Shown: positions 15,232-23,638 of the stretch, one piece after another
Layout: each line of letters starts with the position of its first letter
Numbering within the stretch: the first letter of the stretch is position 1
Assembly: GCA_963779515.1 (NCBI GenBank)
Contig: CAVZYN010000017.1
Coordinates: forward strand, 492,759-556,758
Reading direction: 5' to 3'
DNA from: CAVZYN01 sp963779515
Lineage (GTDB): Bacteria > Pseudomonadota > Alphaproteobacteria > Rhizobiales > Hyphomicrobiaceae
Length of the DNA stretch: 64,000 nucleotides
Position numbers and translations under genes: made by a program
The notes under the pieces: generated by a model
Database searches by the model: none
Seen by the model: the letters and a program-made list of their open reading frames with translations, nothing else
What the model was told of the DNA's origin: nothing

Positions 15232-16431
15232 GTGATTGTTCGTCGTGTTGGTTTGGCAGGCGTAATTTTGACGGCCGGTGTGCAAATGATCGCGCCGGCG
15301 TTCGCGCAAAAAGTTGCCCCGCCAGCGGCTGGTGCCGGTGAAACACTTGCGGCCGACCTCAACGAGACGATCGCACGCGTGCCTGTCACGGTGAAACTGG
15401 TCGACGGCATGTCGAGGACAGGCGACATGATCATCACGCATTACCGCCCGCAGGGTGGCGGGCCATTTCCGCTCGTAGTCATGAGCCATGGGCGTGCTGG
15501 ATCGGCCGAGGAGCGCGCCAAGCCCGAGCGCCAACGGTTCGGAGCGGTCGCGCGCTATTGGGTCCGGCGCGGCTTTGCCGTCGTCGTGCCGACCCGGCTT
15601 GGATATGGCGCAACAGGCATCGAGCCCGATACCGAGTTTTCCGGCAAATCCTGCGATGATCGATCCTATGTCCCGATGTCGGAAGCCGCGGCGCACCAGA
15701 TCAGGACGGCGGTGGACTTCGGCAAGTCGTTCGCGTGGGTTGATGCTGCGAAGATCATTCTGATGGGGCAATCCGTGGGCGGTTTCAGCTCGACGGTCGC
15801 CAACGCTAAGCGCATACCGGGCGTGATCGCGGCGATCAACAGCGCCGGTGGCGCGGGCGCCAATCCGAAGGAGCGTGCTGAAAAGCCCTGCGCACCGGAG
15901 AAGATCGCAGCCGTTTATGCGGCAGCTGGAAAGACCGCTTCGACCCCGATGCTGTGGTTCTACTCTGAGAACGATAAGTCCTTTGGCGCGCAACTGCCGA
16001 GGACTTGGCACAAAGCCTACACCGGCGCAGGCGGCAAGGCCGAATTCGTGATGCTTGCGCCTAATGGCGAGGATGGGCATCGCCAACTCGAAATTCTCGG
16101 TGTTTGGCGTCCGACCGTTGATCGCTTCATCGCCGGTCTTGGATTTGCCGTTCCCCGGGCGGATGGAGCCCCGGCCGCAACAAATTTTGCGCCGCTCTCC
16201 GACGCGAGCAAACTGCCGTCGAGCAACCGCGACAAGGCGGCGGAAGCTTACGAGAAGTTTCTCGCTGCTGATCTGCCGCGCGCATTTGCAATCGGGGCTA
16301 ACGGCAACGGATTCGCCTGGGTGCAAGGCCAGAGCGATGCGCTGGCGCGGGCCCTCGCGCGCTGCAAGGAATTTGGAAAAGCGGATTGCAAAGCTTACGC
16401 GGTCGATGATGCTGTGGTCTGGAAGCCGTAA
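15232..16431 (+). CDS. Secreted alpha/beta hydrolase (dienelactone-hydrolase-like)
   Basis: The 399-residue product has a signal peptide (residues 1-24, ending APAFAQ) and an alpha/beta-hydrolase domain: strand and turn PLVVMSHGRAGSAEERA, YWVRRGFAVVVPTRLGYGATG, and the nucleophile elbow LMGQSVGGFSS. A late EDGH segment supplies the likely histidine. A separate C-terminal domain of about 80 residues (KAAEAYEKFLAADLPRAFAI to CKAYAVDDAVVW) contains two paired cysteines. The GTG at 15232 has GGAGG seven bases upstream. It probably acts in the periplasm on esters or lactones. Confidence 0.8.
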   Translation: MIVRRVGLAGVILTAGVQMIAPAFAQKVAPPAAGAGETLAADLNETIARVPVTVKLVDGMSRTGDMIITHYRPQGGGPFPLVVMSHGRAGSAEERAKPERQRFGAVARYWVRRGFAVVVPTRLGYGATGIEPDTEFSGKSCDDRSYVPMSEAAAHQIRTAVDFGKSFAWVDAAKIILMGQSVGGFSSTVANAKRIPGVIAAINSAGGAGANPKERAEKPCAPEKIAAVYAAAGKTASTPMLWFYSENDKSFGAQLPRTWHKAYTGAGGKAEFVMLAPNGEDGHRQLEILGVWRPTVDRFIAGLGFAVPRADGAPAATNFAPLSDASKLPSSNRDKAAEAYEKFLAADLPRAFAIGANGNGFAWVQGQSDALARALARCKEFGKADCKAYAVDDAVVWKP

Positions 16432-16577
16432 CGCGGCGCTCAAGGCGGCCATCGCGCTTTCTTGAGCTCCTATGTTGCGCGGGTGCTTCTGGTTTTGGTT
16501 CAGGCCCAGAAGCACCGGTTTTCCGGCAAGAAGCACGACAAAACAAGGAACGAGGGAGGGTACGGACGTCTCGATCA

Positions 16578-17477
16578 TCACGCGAGTGTAATGTGCACGA
16601 TCTCGGGCGGGCAACCGACCCGCACGGGCATGATCGAGCAACCGAGGCCGCCGGAGACGATCAGGTGGCGATTGTCTTCGACGATATGGCCGTAGGCATA
16701 ACGGTTCCCGAAGCGCGAGGGAACGACGGGTGAATAGCCAAAGAGGCGGACCTGGCCGCCGTGGGTGTGCCCCGACAGGGTGAGCGCGACGCGATCGGGG
16801 ACGCGCGGGAAGATGTCGGGTTCGTGCGCGAGGAGGATGACGGGGGCTGTGTCGGTGATTTTTGCGAGTGTGCCGGGGAGGTCGTCGACGCCGCGGAAGC
16901 GGTCGCGGTTCCAGCGCTTGCCTTTGAGCAGCGCGATCTGATCGCCGAGGCCGGCGAGCCAGAAGGGCTGGTTGTCCTTTGTCAGCCGTACGGCGTCGTT
17001 GTCGTAAACGGGGATGCCGGCCTTTCGCAAGGCGTTGTGACTGATGGTCGGGCCGTGGCCGCGGCGCTGGGCGGTGTGGTCGTCCCACCAATCGTGATTG
17101 CCGAGCACGGCATGAATGCCGAGCGGGGCCTTGAGGGCAGTCAGCGCGTCAGCCCATTCATCGGCCGGCACCATGCGCGTCCGCCATTTGTGGCCCGTGG
17201 TGAAATCGCCGAGCAGGAGCGTGATGTCGGGCTCGAGGGCGTTGGTAGCCTCGGCGATCCGGCGGATGCGGGCGGCCGTCATGAAGGGTTCGCCGGCGTG
17301 GATGTCGGTGAGGACCGCGATCGAGAGTTTGAGGCCGCGTGGCCAGTTGGGTGGCGTCAGCGCGTAGCGGGTGATGCGCGTGCGCAGTGGCTCGATGCCG
17401 AAGCCGTAACCGGCGGTCGCAAGTCCAGTGAAAACAAAGGCGCCAAAGCCTTTGAGGAGCCGGCGGCGGGTGAGCAT
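16578..17477 (-). CDS. Membrane-anchored or exported metallophosphoesterase (YaeI-like)
   Basis: The 299-residue product starts MLTRRRLLKGFGAFVFTG, a twin-arginine-like or signal-anchor sequence. The calcineurin-like core has LTDIHAG (metal ligands Asp and His), LLLGDFT, AVLGNHDWWDD, LLAHEPDIFPRVP and LSGHTHGGQVRLFG, in the expected order. It ends GCPPEIVHITLA. Relatives such as YaeI act on phosphodiesters and lipid-linked phosphates at the outer face of the membrane. An ATG eight codons earlier (17501) is possible. A fragment similar to its last residues is found upstream of ybgC. Confidence 0.9.
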   Translation of the reverse strand: MLTRRRLLKGFGAFVFTGLATAGYGFGIEPLRTRITRYALTPPNWPRGLKLSIAVLTDIHAGEPFMTAARIRRIAEATNALEPDITLLLGDFTTGHKWRTRMVPADEWADALTALKAPLGIHAVLGNHDWWDDHTAQRRGHGPTISHNALRKAGIPVYDNDAVRLTKDNQPFWLAGLGDQIALLKGKRWNRDRFRGVDDLPGTLAKITDTAPVILLAHEPDIFPRVPDRVALTLSGHTHGGQVRLFGYSPVVPSRFGNRYAYGHIVEDNRHLIVSGGLGCSIMPVRVGCPPEIVHITLA

Positions 17478-17628
17478 GCGGGGTCTCGGTTCTGATTGCA
17501 CTTTGCGTTACAAAGAACAAGGAATGCGGGCGCAATGTGGCATTTGCTTTGTTTTGCAAAGTAATGTTTTTTGACAGAGTTTACGCGGGTTCCGGTTCCG
17601 ACGCGTCGTTTGGCATCCGGGCCACCTA

Positions 17629-17776
17629 TCCTTCGACAAGCTCAGGATGAGGTGGGTCTGGGTCCGCTAAATAACTTCTAATGTCGGAGTTCATTGCTGC
17701 CCCTCATCCGGCCTTCGGCCACCTTCTCCCCATGCCCAGTGTGGGGCCAACTGCAGGGGCATGGGGAGAAGGACGC
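17629..17776. repeat. Intergenic repeats, families C and B
   Basis: Bases 17629-17656 read CCTTCGACAAGCTCAGGATG, a family C sequence that recurs as CCTTCGACAGGCTCAGGGTG near 21039. Bases 17694-17776 carry CCCTCATCCGGCCTTCGGCC, then ACCTTCTCCCCATG and CATGGGGAGAAGG, a long inverted repeat related to 43353-43400. The segment separates the phosphoesterase and sirtuin genes and has no coding signal. Confidence 0.6.
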
Positions 17777-17778
17777 CG

Positions 17779-18483
17779 TTATGGGTGAAGAACGCGGGCG
17801 ACGAAGGCAGGGACGATCTGGGTGGCGGGGCCGTGGATGGTCTCGTGGAACAGTGAGGTGCCTTCGGAGGGCTCGAGGTTGAGTTCCACGGTGTGGGCGC
17901 CGGCCTGGAGCGCCTCGCGGACGAAGCCGGCGGCCGGATAGACGTTGCCGCTGGTGCCGATGGAGATGAAGAGATCGGCATTGGCGAGGGCTGCGTCGAT
18001 TTCCTCCATCAAGTATGGCATTTCGCCAAACCAGACGATGTCGGGGCGCACGCGGCTGGTGGCAGCGCACGAGGGGCATTTGGTTTCGAGTGTGATGTCG
18101 CCGCTCCAGCCGAAGCGCGCGTCGCAGGCGCGGCACCAGGCGCGCATCAGTTCGCCGTGCATGTGGATCAGGTTTTTACTGCCGCCGGATTCATGCAGGT
18201 TGTCGACGTTTTGCGTGACCAGGAGGACTCGGCCTTTGTGCTCGCGTTCGAGGCGGGCGAGGGCGGCATGCGCGGCGTTGGGTTCGACGCCGGTGAGGCT
18301 GGCGCGGCGCATGTTGTAGAAGTCGAGGACGCGCTTCGGGTTGTTGGCGTAGCCCTCGGGTGTTGCGACCTCGCGGTAGTCGACCTTGGACCAGACACCG
18401 TCCTTGTCGCGGAAGGTTGCGACGCCGCTTTCCGCCGAGATGCCGGCGCCGGTGAGGATGACGATGTTGGGAGAGGAGGGCAT
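17779..18483 (-). CDS. cobB: NAD-dependent protein deacylase, sirtuin class III
   Basis: This 234-residue sirtuin has the NAD-binding TGAGISAESGV, TQNVDNLHESG, and the catalytic His109 in HMHGE. A zinc ribbon uses Cys117, Cys120, Cys136 and Cys139. GTSGNVYPAAGF binds the cofactor. Tyr56 and Arg59 in FYNMRR are the pair that defines class III sirtuins and recognises succinyl- or malonyl-lysine, so desuccinylation is as likely as deacetylation. It removes acyl groups from lysines of metabolic enzymes in the cytosol. The length is normal for CobB without the N-terminal extension. Confidence 0.92.
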   Translation of the reverse strand: MPSSPNIVILTGAGISAESGVATFRDKDGVWSKVDYREVATPEGYANNPKRVLDFYNMRRASLTGVEPNAAHAALARLEREHKGRVLLVTQNVDNLHESGGSKNLIHMHGELMRAWCRACDARFGWSGDITLETKCPSCAATSRVRPDIVWFGEMPYLMEEIDAALANADLFISIGTSGNVYPAAGFVREALQAGAHTVELNLEPSEGTSLFHETIHGPATQIVPAFVARVLHP

Positions 18484-18508
18484 ATGTTGCGCCTTCGGCG
18501 TGGTTTTT

Positions 18509-18555
18509 CGCTGGGTCCCGGATCGGCGCGAAGGGCGCCGTCCGGGATGACGTGA
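18509..18555. repeat. Palindromic intergenic repeat, family A
   Basis: The core reads GGGTCCCGGATCGGCGCG and GCGCCGTCCGGGATGACG, which are largely complementary and form one long hairpin between two minus-strand genes. It matches the copies at 1452-1612 and 21943-21997. Confidence 0.6.
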
Positions 18556-18584
18556 GATCGGTTGGGAAGATTTGTAGCGGAAAT

Positions 18585-19214
18585 TTACGGGCGCGCTTCC
18601 AATTCGGCAACCCGGGCTTTGAGTGCGACGTTCTCGGTATCGAGTTCGCGCACGCGGGCTTGGAAGGTTTTGATCGTATTGGCCACGTCGCCGGCGTGAA
18701 ACATCTGCGGGATGTGCTGGGAGCAGTTGATGTCCCAGGCAGAGACGGTGATGAGGATTACGCGCTCGGGCCGCGCACGATAGCCCTCTGGCATGAGGCG
18801 GGTGATGAGATCGCTATCGCCTTCGACGACTCTCGCCGTACCCCAGACTTTGACTCGGCGTTTGGCCTGGTAGTCCATCAGAAAGAGGCAGACGCGGTCG
18901 TTCTCGGTGAGGTTGCCCGCCGTGATGTACTGCTTGTTGCCGGCGAAGTCTGCGAAGCCGATGGTCGCCTCGTCGAGCGGACGTAAGAAACCCGGCGGGC
19001 CACCGCGATGCTGAATGTAAGGTTGACCACTGGCGGTGGCGGTCGCGATGTAGCACGTGGCGATGGTTTCGAGGAAGCCGATGAGGTCGGCGGTCACGGC
19101 ATGGTTCCAGCCGCCCGGACCCTCGCGCTTTTCGAACATAGACCGCGAACCGAGACGCGTTTGCGTCGCTTTGACCGCGTCAGAGAACATAACGTCGCTG
19201 GGGTTTATGGCCAT
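18585..19214 (-). CDS. Pyridoxamine 5'-phosphate oxidase-like flavin protein
   Basis: This 209-residue protein is of the PNPOx-like split-barrel type. It has FLETIATCYIATATASGQPYIQHRGGPPGFL, the strand IGFADFAGNKQYITAGNL, and VCLFLMDYQAKRRVKVWG. These are features of the group of pyridoxamine-oxidase-related proteins that bind FMN or F420-like cofactors and are often of unknown substrate. The last 30 residues (ARVRELDTENVALKARVAEL) form a predicted coiled coil, a variable tail. It is monocistronic and divergent from the methyltransferase. Confidence 0.82.
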   Translation of the reverse strand: MAINPSDVMFSDAVKATQTRLGSRSMFEKREGPGGWNHAVTADLIGFLETIATCYIATATASGQPYIQHRGGPPGFLRPLDEATIGFADFAGNKQYITAGNLTENDRVCLFLMDYQAKRRVKVWGTARVVEGDSDLITRLMPEGYRARPERVILITVSAWDINCSQHIPQMFHAGDVANTIKTFQARVRELDTENVALKARVAELEARP

Positions 19215-19347
19215 GGCTGCTCCGCGTCCGAAAGCGCGAACCTAGACGATTGGCTCCACACATTCGACCCGGAACCTGTGACACTGATGTGAGTTGGCAG
19301 GAAAGTGATGGCGTGCCCTGATAGCGTGAACAACGGAGGCAGACGCG

Positions 19348-20421
19348 ATGGCGGATTCCATTGGCATGGCAACGCAGTTGGCGACGCAGTCGCTGCGGTT
19401 CGGCTGGTATTTCGGCATTCACCAGGTGATGGATTGGCAGCGCGGGCGGCTCGGTGCGGCGAGCCCCTATAAACCGAAACGGCCGGTGCCGACGACGCAG
19501 GAATTATTTGCGGATCTTGGCGGCCTGTTGTTGCGCGATGCGATGGCCGTGCGTGACGGGATCTATCCGCCGAGCGACGATGCGCCGACGTCGGCGCTCG
19601 ATCATTGGGCGCGCGTCAGGGCGATGTTCGCGGATCTGCCGGGCGCGCTGCAACGGCGCGAGTCCGAGGATGCGACGACGGCGCGCGCCGTGCCCGAAGC
19701 GGACGGATTGCCGGACTATTTCACGCAGGATTTTCATTTCCAGACCGGCGGCTATCTGACGGAGGAGAGTGCGCGGCTCTATGATGTGCAGGTGGAGACG
19801 CTGTTTCTCGGCACAGCGGGGCCGATGCGGCGCGCAGGGCTCCGGCCGATCGCGGAGTTCATGCGCGGGCGCGATCAACGCGGCGTGCAGTTGCTCGATG
19901 TTGCGTGTGGCACGGGCCGGTTTCTGCGTCAGGTGCGGGCGGCCTATCCGGCGATGCGGCTGACGGGAGTGGATCTCTCCAAGTCGTACCTGGCGGAGGC
20001 GGAGCAGAGTTTCAAGACGCTCAGGCCCGCGACGTGGGTGCACGGCAATGCCGAGACGATCCCGCTTGCCGACGCGAGCCAGGATATCGTCACCAGCGTG
20101 TTCCTGTTTCATGAGCTGCCGCCCGGGGCACGGCGGACGGTGGCCGCGGAATTCGCGCGGGTCTTGAAGCCCGGCGGCCTGCTCGTCTTCATAGATAGTC
20201 TGCAGATGGGGGATAAGCCTGGATGGGACGGGCTGCTGGAGGCGTTCCCGGTGCGGTTTCATGAACCTTACTTCCGGCACTACAGCATCGATGATCTCGA
20301 CGGCCTGTTCGCGTCGGAGGGGCTCGAAAAAGTTTCGACGGAGACGGCGTTTCTCTCGAAAGTGATGGCAAGAAAAAAGGTCCCCTTGGTTCCTTCCGGA
20401 GGCCCCGCGTGTACGATCTGA
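19348..20421 (+). CDS. SAM-dependent class I methyltransferase
   Basis: This 357-residue protein has an N-terminal helical region of about 180 residues and a C-terminal Rossmann methyltransferase domain. Motif I is VQLLDVACGTGRFLRQV, followed by the acidic LTGVDLS loop, then ETIPLADASQDIVTSVFLFHEL (motif II region) and RVLKPGGLLVFIDSLQ. It should methylate a small molecule or lipid using S-adenosylmethionine; the substrate is unknown. The 3' end overlaps the apt start by 13 bp, which couples translation of apt to it. Confidence 0.85.
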   Translation: MADSIGMATQLATQSLRFGWYFGIHQVMDWQRGRLGAASPYKPKRPVPTTQELFADLGGLLLRDAMAVRDGIYPPSDDAPTSALDHWARVRAMFADLPGALQRRESEDATTARAVPEADGLPDYFTQDFHFQTGGYLTEESARLYDVQVETLFLGTAGPMRRAGLRPIAEFMRGRDQRGVQLLDVACGTGRFLRQVRAAYPAMRLTGVDLSKSYLAEAEQSFKTLRPATWVHGNAETIPLADASQDIVTSVFLFHELPPGARRTVAAEFARVLKPGGLLVFIDSLQMGDKPGWDGLLEAFPVRFHEPYFRHYSIDDLDGLFASEGLEKVSTETAFLSKVMARKKVPLVPSGGPACTI

Positions 20422-20939
20422 AGTCGCTCATTCGCACCATTCCTGATTACCCGAAGCCGGGCATCATGTTTCGCGACGTCACGACGCTGTTCGGCGATGC
20501 GCAGGGCTTTAAGGCGTGCATCGCGCAGTTGTGCGAACCGTATCGGACGATACCGATCGATGCGATCGCAGGGATCGAGGCGCGCGGATTTATCATGGGC
20601 GGCGCCATGGCAGATAAACTCGGCGTCGGTTTCATTCCCATTCGCAAGAAGGGTAAGCTGCCGTGGAAGACGTATGCGCAAGAGTATCAACTCGAGTACG
20701 GGACGGACACGATCGAGATGCATCAGGATGCGCTGGCGAAGGGCCGGCGCGTGCTGATCGTCGACGATCTGATCGCGACGGGCGGGACAGCGGAGGCGGC
20801 GGCGAAGCTGATCACGCGGGCGGGTGGGGAACTGGTTGGGGCCTGCTTCATCATCGATCTGCCGGAGCTCGGCGGTACGCGCAAGCTCGAGAGCATGGGG
20901 CTCAAGGTACACAAGTTGATGGCGTTCGAGGGGCATTGA
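20409..20939 (+). CDS. apt: Adenine phosphoribosyltransferase
   Basis: This 176-residue enzyme makes AMP from adenine and PRPP. It has the Apt N-terminus (LIRTIPDYPKPGIMFRDVT), the GIEARGFIMGGAMA loop, and the 13-residue PRPP-binding motif VLIVDDLIATGGT. The GTG start at 20409 lies inside the last codons of the methyltransferase gene. An association with methyl transfer makes sense: S-adenosylhomocysteine turnover releases adenine, which Apt salvages. That link is inferred from the overlap. Confidence 0.95.
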   Translation: MYDLKSLIRTIPDYPKPGIMFRDVTTLFGDAQGFKACIAQLCEPYRTIPIDAIAGIEARGFIMGGAMADKLGVGFIPIRKKGKLPWKTYAQEYQLEYGTDTIEMHQDALAKGRRVLIVDDLIATGGTAEAAAKLITRAGGELVGACFIIDLPELGGTRKLESMGLKVHKLMAFEGH

Positions 20940-20977
20940 GTATTGAGTTGGTTCCGAGAGCGACGCTAAATCCGCCT

Positions 20978-21060
20978 CATGGTGAGCTTGTCGAACCATG
21001 GGCGGCCCGGATGGCGTATCGTCTTGGTTGTTCGCCCTTCGACAGGCTCAGGGTGAGGGG
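20978..21060. repeat. Intergenic inverted repeat, family C
   Basis: CCTCATGGTGAGCTTGTCGA at the left and TTCGACAGGCTCAGGGTGAG at the right are inverted, imperfect copies of each other, with GCGGCCCGGATGGCG between. The right part matches the family C text at 17629-17656. A hairpin or terminator function after apt is possible. Confidence 0.6.
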
Positions 21061-21083
21061 GATTGATATCGAGGAGATTGGTC

Positions 21084-21443
21084 ATGCGTATTTCTGGGCG
21101 ACTTTTAGTTGTTGGATTTGGCGGCTTGGCGGCGGTGGCTCTGCCGGCGGTGGCGCATCATGGCTGGGGCAGTTATGACGCGGCGAACCCGGTGACGGTC
21201 GAAGGCAAGGTTCTCACGTCGAAATACGAGAACCCGCACGTGACGGTCACGATGCAGGGTACGGACAAGGTTTGGACCGTCACGCTGGCGCCGACGTCGC
21301 GGATGGTCAATCGCGGGGCGCTTGCCGAAATGGTGGCGGCGGCGAAGACGGTTTCGGCCTTTGGCTATCCCTCCAAGGTTGAGAAGGACGAGATGCGGGC
21401 CGAGCGCATCACGGTCGATGGCAAGACCATCGAGATGCGCTGA
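21084..21443 (+). CDS. DUF6152-type exported protein
   Basis: The 119-residue product has a signal peptide (hydrophobic residues 7-20, ending LPAVAHH) and the mature start HHGWGSYDAANPVTVEGKV, which is the pattern of the DUF6152 family, found in many proteobacteria near small membrane proteins. Later YENPHVTVTM and VSAFGYPSKVEKDEMRAERI fit. The His-His-Gly-Trp motif could bind a metal ion, though this is unproven. Its TGA overlaps the ATG of the next membrane protein. Confidence 0.75.
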   Translation: MRISGRLLVVGFGGLAAVALPAVAHHGWGSYDAANPVTVEGKVLTSKYENPHVTVTMQGTDKVWTVTLAPTSRMVNRGALAEMVAAAKTVSAFGYPSKVEKDEMRAERITVDGKTIEMR

Positions 21444-21934
21444 TGGATGCGGCGGCGCCGGCGATCCTGGTGGCGTTGGAGACCTCCGGCTTCGGGCAGG
21501 CGATCCGCGAGTTGGTGTGGGCGTATCCGGCGGCGAACGTCGTACATGTGGTGGCGGTGACGGGATTTTTTGCGGCTGTCGTGGTGATGGATCTGGCTTT
21601 GCTCGGCAAGATCGGCGGCTATGAGCGGGCCGCGATCGCGGGTGCGGCGCGGCGTTGGGCGATCGGGCTGTTTATCGCGGTGGCGGCGTCCGGCGTGGTG
21701 CTGTTCACGGCGGAGGCGAGCCATGTGGCGCTCAATCCGGTGTTTCAAGTGAAGGCGGCGCTGATCGTGCTGGCGCTGGCGAACGCGCTAGTGGTGGGGC
21801 GGCGGGCGGTTGCGTTGGTGGAGTCGACCAAGGTGGACGCGGTGGTGCCGGCTGTGGTGCGGCGGGCGGCCGTGGTGTCGCTGGTGACGTGGCTGGCGGT
21901 GGTCGGGGCGGGGCGGTTTATTGCGTATTGGTGA
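21443..21934 (+). CDS. Small polytopic membrane protein (DUF6644-like)
   Basis: The 163-residue product has four predicted membrane helices with short loops, including AANVVHVVAVTGFFAAVVVM, AIGLFIAVAASGVVLFTAEA, FQVKAALIVLALANALVV and VVSLVTWLAVVGAGRFIAY. This arrangement (a His in the first helix and W-x-I-G-L) is typical of small proteins found next to DUF6152. The two genes share a TGATG overlap, so they are translated together and likely work together. Function unknown. Confidence 0.75.
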   Translation: MDAAAPAILVALETSGFGQAIRELVWAYPAANVVHVVAVTGFFAAVVVMDLALLGKIGGYERAAIAGAARRWAIGLFIAVAASGVVLFTAEASHVALNPVFQVKAALIVLALANALVVGRRAVALVESTKVDAVVPAVVRRAAVVSLVTWLAVVGAGRFIAYW

Positions 21935-21942
21935 TAGAGAAT

Positions 21943-21997
21943 TTGGGTCCCGGCTCTCCTCACCGCTGAGACGCGGTTCGTCGGCCGGGATGACGGA
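21943..21997. repeat. Palindromic intergenic repeat, family A
   Basis: GGGTCCCGGCTCT at the left and TCGGCCGGGATGACG at the right surround GACGCGG/CGTC-type internal pairs. It resembles the repeats at 1452-1612 and 18509-18555 and separates convergent genes, so it may act as a bidirectional terminator. Confidence 0.55.
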
Positions 21998-22029
21998 GAA
22001 ACTTGATGCGAGGGACGGATCTCGGTTTG

Positions 22030-23095
22030 CTATAGAGCCTCGCCGAGGAACGGTTTGAAGTGTTTGGTGATGGTGGCGCGGGGCAAGTCCTTGGTGATGA
22101 GCACGAGGCGCGAGCGGCGATCTTCGCTCGGCCATTTGTCGAGCGCGTCGGTCGGATAGAGAATGTGCTGCACGCCATGGACGACGACCGGCACGTCGTA
22201 GCCTTCGACATTGAGAATGCCTTTGAGGCGGAGGAGCCGCGCGCCATAGGCGGCGGTCAGCGTTTGTAACGCGAGCTGCAGGCCGTTGCCGTCGAGCGGT
22301 TTGTCGTAGATCAGGCTGAACGATTCGATGCCGTGCAGATGCTCGTGGTGGTGATCGGGGTGCGCGCAGGCGGGACCGCAGGCGTGATCGTGCGCGTGAT
22401 CGTGATGATGATGATCGTGCGCGTCGGGGCGCGTCGTGGGCGAGCCAGCGCTCCATGTTGGCGCCGGCCAGCGCCGGTTCGTGCGCGCCGAGGCCGAACA
22501 GCTGCGAGGGCGCGATCTCGCCGTTGACGGCTGGCACGACATCAGCGGCGCGATTGATGGCCTTGGCACGGCCGGTGAGGCGGGCAGCGGTGGCGGCATC
22601 GACGCGATCGGTTTTGGTCAGCACGATGCGGTCGGCGATGGCGACCTGCTTGTTGGATTCGAAATGTTCGTCAAGCTGGGAGAGGCCGTGCTCGGCGTCG
22701 ATGGTGGTGACGACGCCGTCGAGCATGTAGATGCGGTAGACGCTCTCATCCGTCATCATGGTGTGCACGATCGGGGTCGGATCGGCGAGGCCGGTGGTTT
22801 CGAGGACGACGCGCTTTATCGGCGGAATTTCGCGGCCGAGCATGCGATCATGCAGGCGGGCGAGCGTCTGGACGAGATCGCCGCGCACGGTGCAACAGAC
22901 GCAGCCAGAGGCGAGGAGGATGGCGTCCTCGTCGACTTTCTCGACCAAGGCGTCGTCGAGACCGACATCGCCGAATTCGTTGATGATGACCGCGGTTCCG
23001 GCCATATCCGGATGCGCCAAGAGTCGCTTCAGCAGCGTGGTTTTGCCCGAGCCGAGGAAGCCTGTGAGGACGGTCAGGGGAATGGCGGAGGTCAT
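22030..23095 (-). pseudogene. CobW/COG0523 GTPase with one-base frameshift
   Basis: With one base removed this is a 354-residue CobW-family GTPase, a group that loads zinc or cobalt into proteins. The N-terminal frame has GFLGSGKTTLLKRLL (P-loop), VIINEFGDVGLD, the metal-binding CVCC motif, LETTGLADP and LTKTDRVDAA. At the run of four Gs at 22426-22429 the reading must shift. The other frame then continues with a histidine-rich metal-binding stretch (DAHDHHHHDHAHDH, then HPDHHHEHLHG) and the CobW C-terminal domain (YDKPLDGNGLQLALQTL, VVHGVQHILYP, TKHFKPFLGEAL). As written, the GTPase is cut off from its C-terminus; an extra G in the consensus is the likely reason. Confidence 0.85.
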
Positions 23096-23436
23096 GTCAA
23101 CCTTATGGCGTGGCGTGCATCGATGGGATGAGCCGGCAAACTACCCGGCAAGGCACTGAGGAGCAAACGATCGTGACGACAGTGGCGGCAAATGCCGCTC
23201 GGGCCGGAATTGTCGCGACGGCGCAAACGATGAGACGAGACTTCACCCCCACCCGTCGCGGATCGAACATTTGAGCGAAACTCAGAGACCTGGGCCGCGC
23301 CGACCGCCTCCCTCAGGAGGGCGGTGAGCAAAACGCGGGCGAGGCGGAGCGCAGCAACCATGCAGCGATTGCATTGCTGCAGAGTGAGGGCCACGATACG
23401 CTCACGTCGATCACCAATATCTTTCAGCGAGTCATC
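23096..23436. other. Intergenic stretch without recognisable gene
   Basis: No convincing coding frame is visible. It separates the divergent cobW and DUF4089 genes and must hold their promoters. The short inverted repeat CCGCCTCCCTCAGGAGGGCGG near 23308-23328 could form a hairpin in the leader of the amidase operon. Confidence 0.4.
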
Positions 23437-23634
23437 ATGTCCAAAACACCGATCGACGCCGCAGAACCCGCTGCGTATCTCGACATGCCGCCGGAGCGAA
23501 GGGCCGCCGCCAAGGCGCATGCCGCGATGCTCGGCAAAACCGCCGGCAAAGTGGCGCTCGAGTTGCCGCTCGGCGCCGATGTGGACGATTTTCGTCACGC
23601 GCTCGTCGCCAACGCGCCGAAGGCGAAAGGCTGA
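23437..23634 (+). CDS. DUF4089 small subunit, AtzG-like
   Basis: The 65-residue product has the DUF4089 pattern, an amphipathic helical hairpin (YLDMPPERRAAAKAHAAML, then VALELPLGADVDDFRHAL). DUF4089 includes AtzG, the small protein needed to stabilise the AtzE amidase (1-carboxybiuret hydrolase) of cyanuric acid breakdown, and in that system it also precedes its amidase. Here the amidase follows after 4 bp. I infer a two-subunit hydrolase; the real substrate is not known. Confidence 0.78.
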   Translation: MSKTPIDAAEPAAYLDMPPERRAAAKAHAAMLGKTAGKVALELPLGADVDDFRHALVANAPKAKG

Positions 23635-23638
23635 GCCC

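Noticed and set aside
15199..17091. 630-codon minus-strand open frame
   Set aside because: It crosses the alpha/beta hydrolase (other strand) and part of the phosphoesterase in another frame; the Arg/Pro-rich sequence has no family likeness.
22333..23131. Plus-strand open frames over cobW
   Set aside because: They are shadows of the CobW gene, whose motifs are clear on the minus strand.
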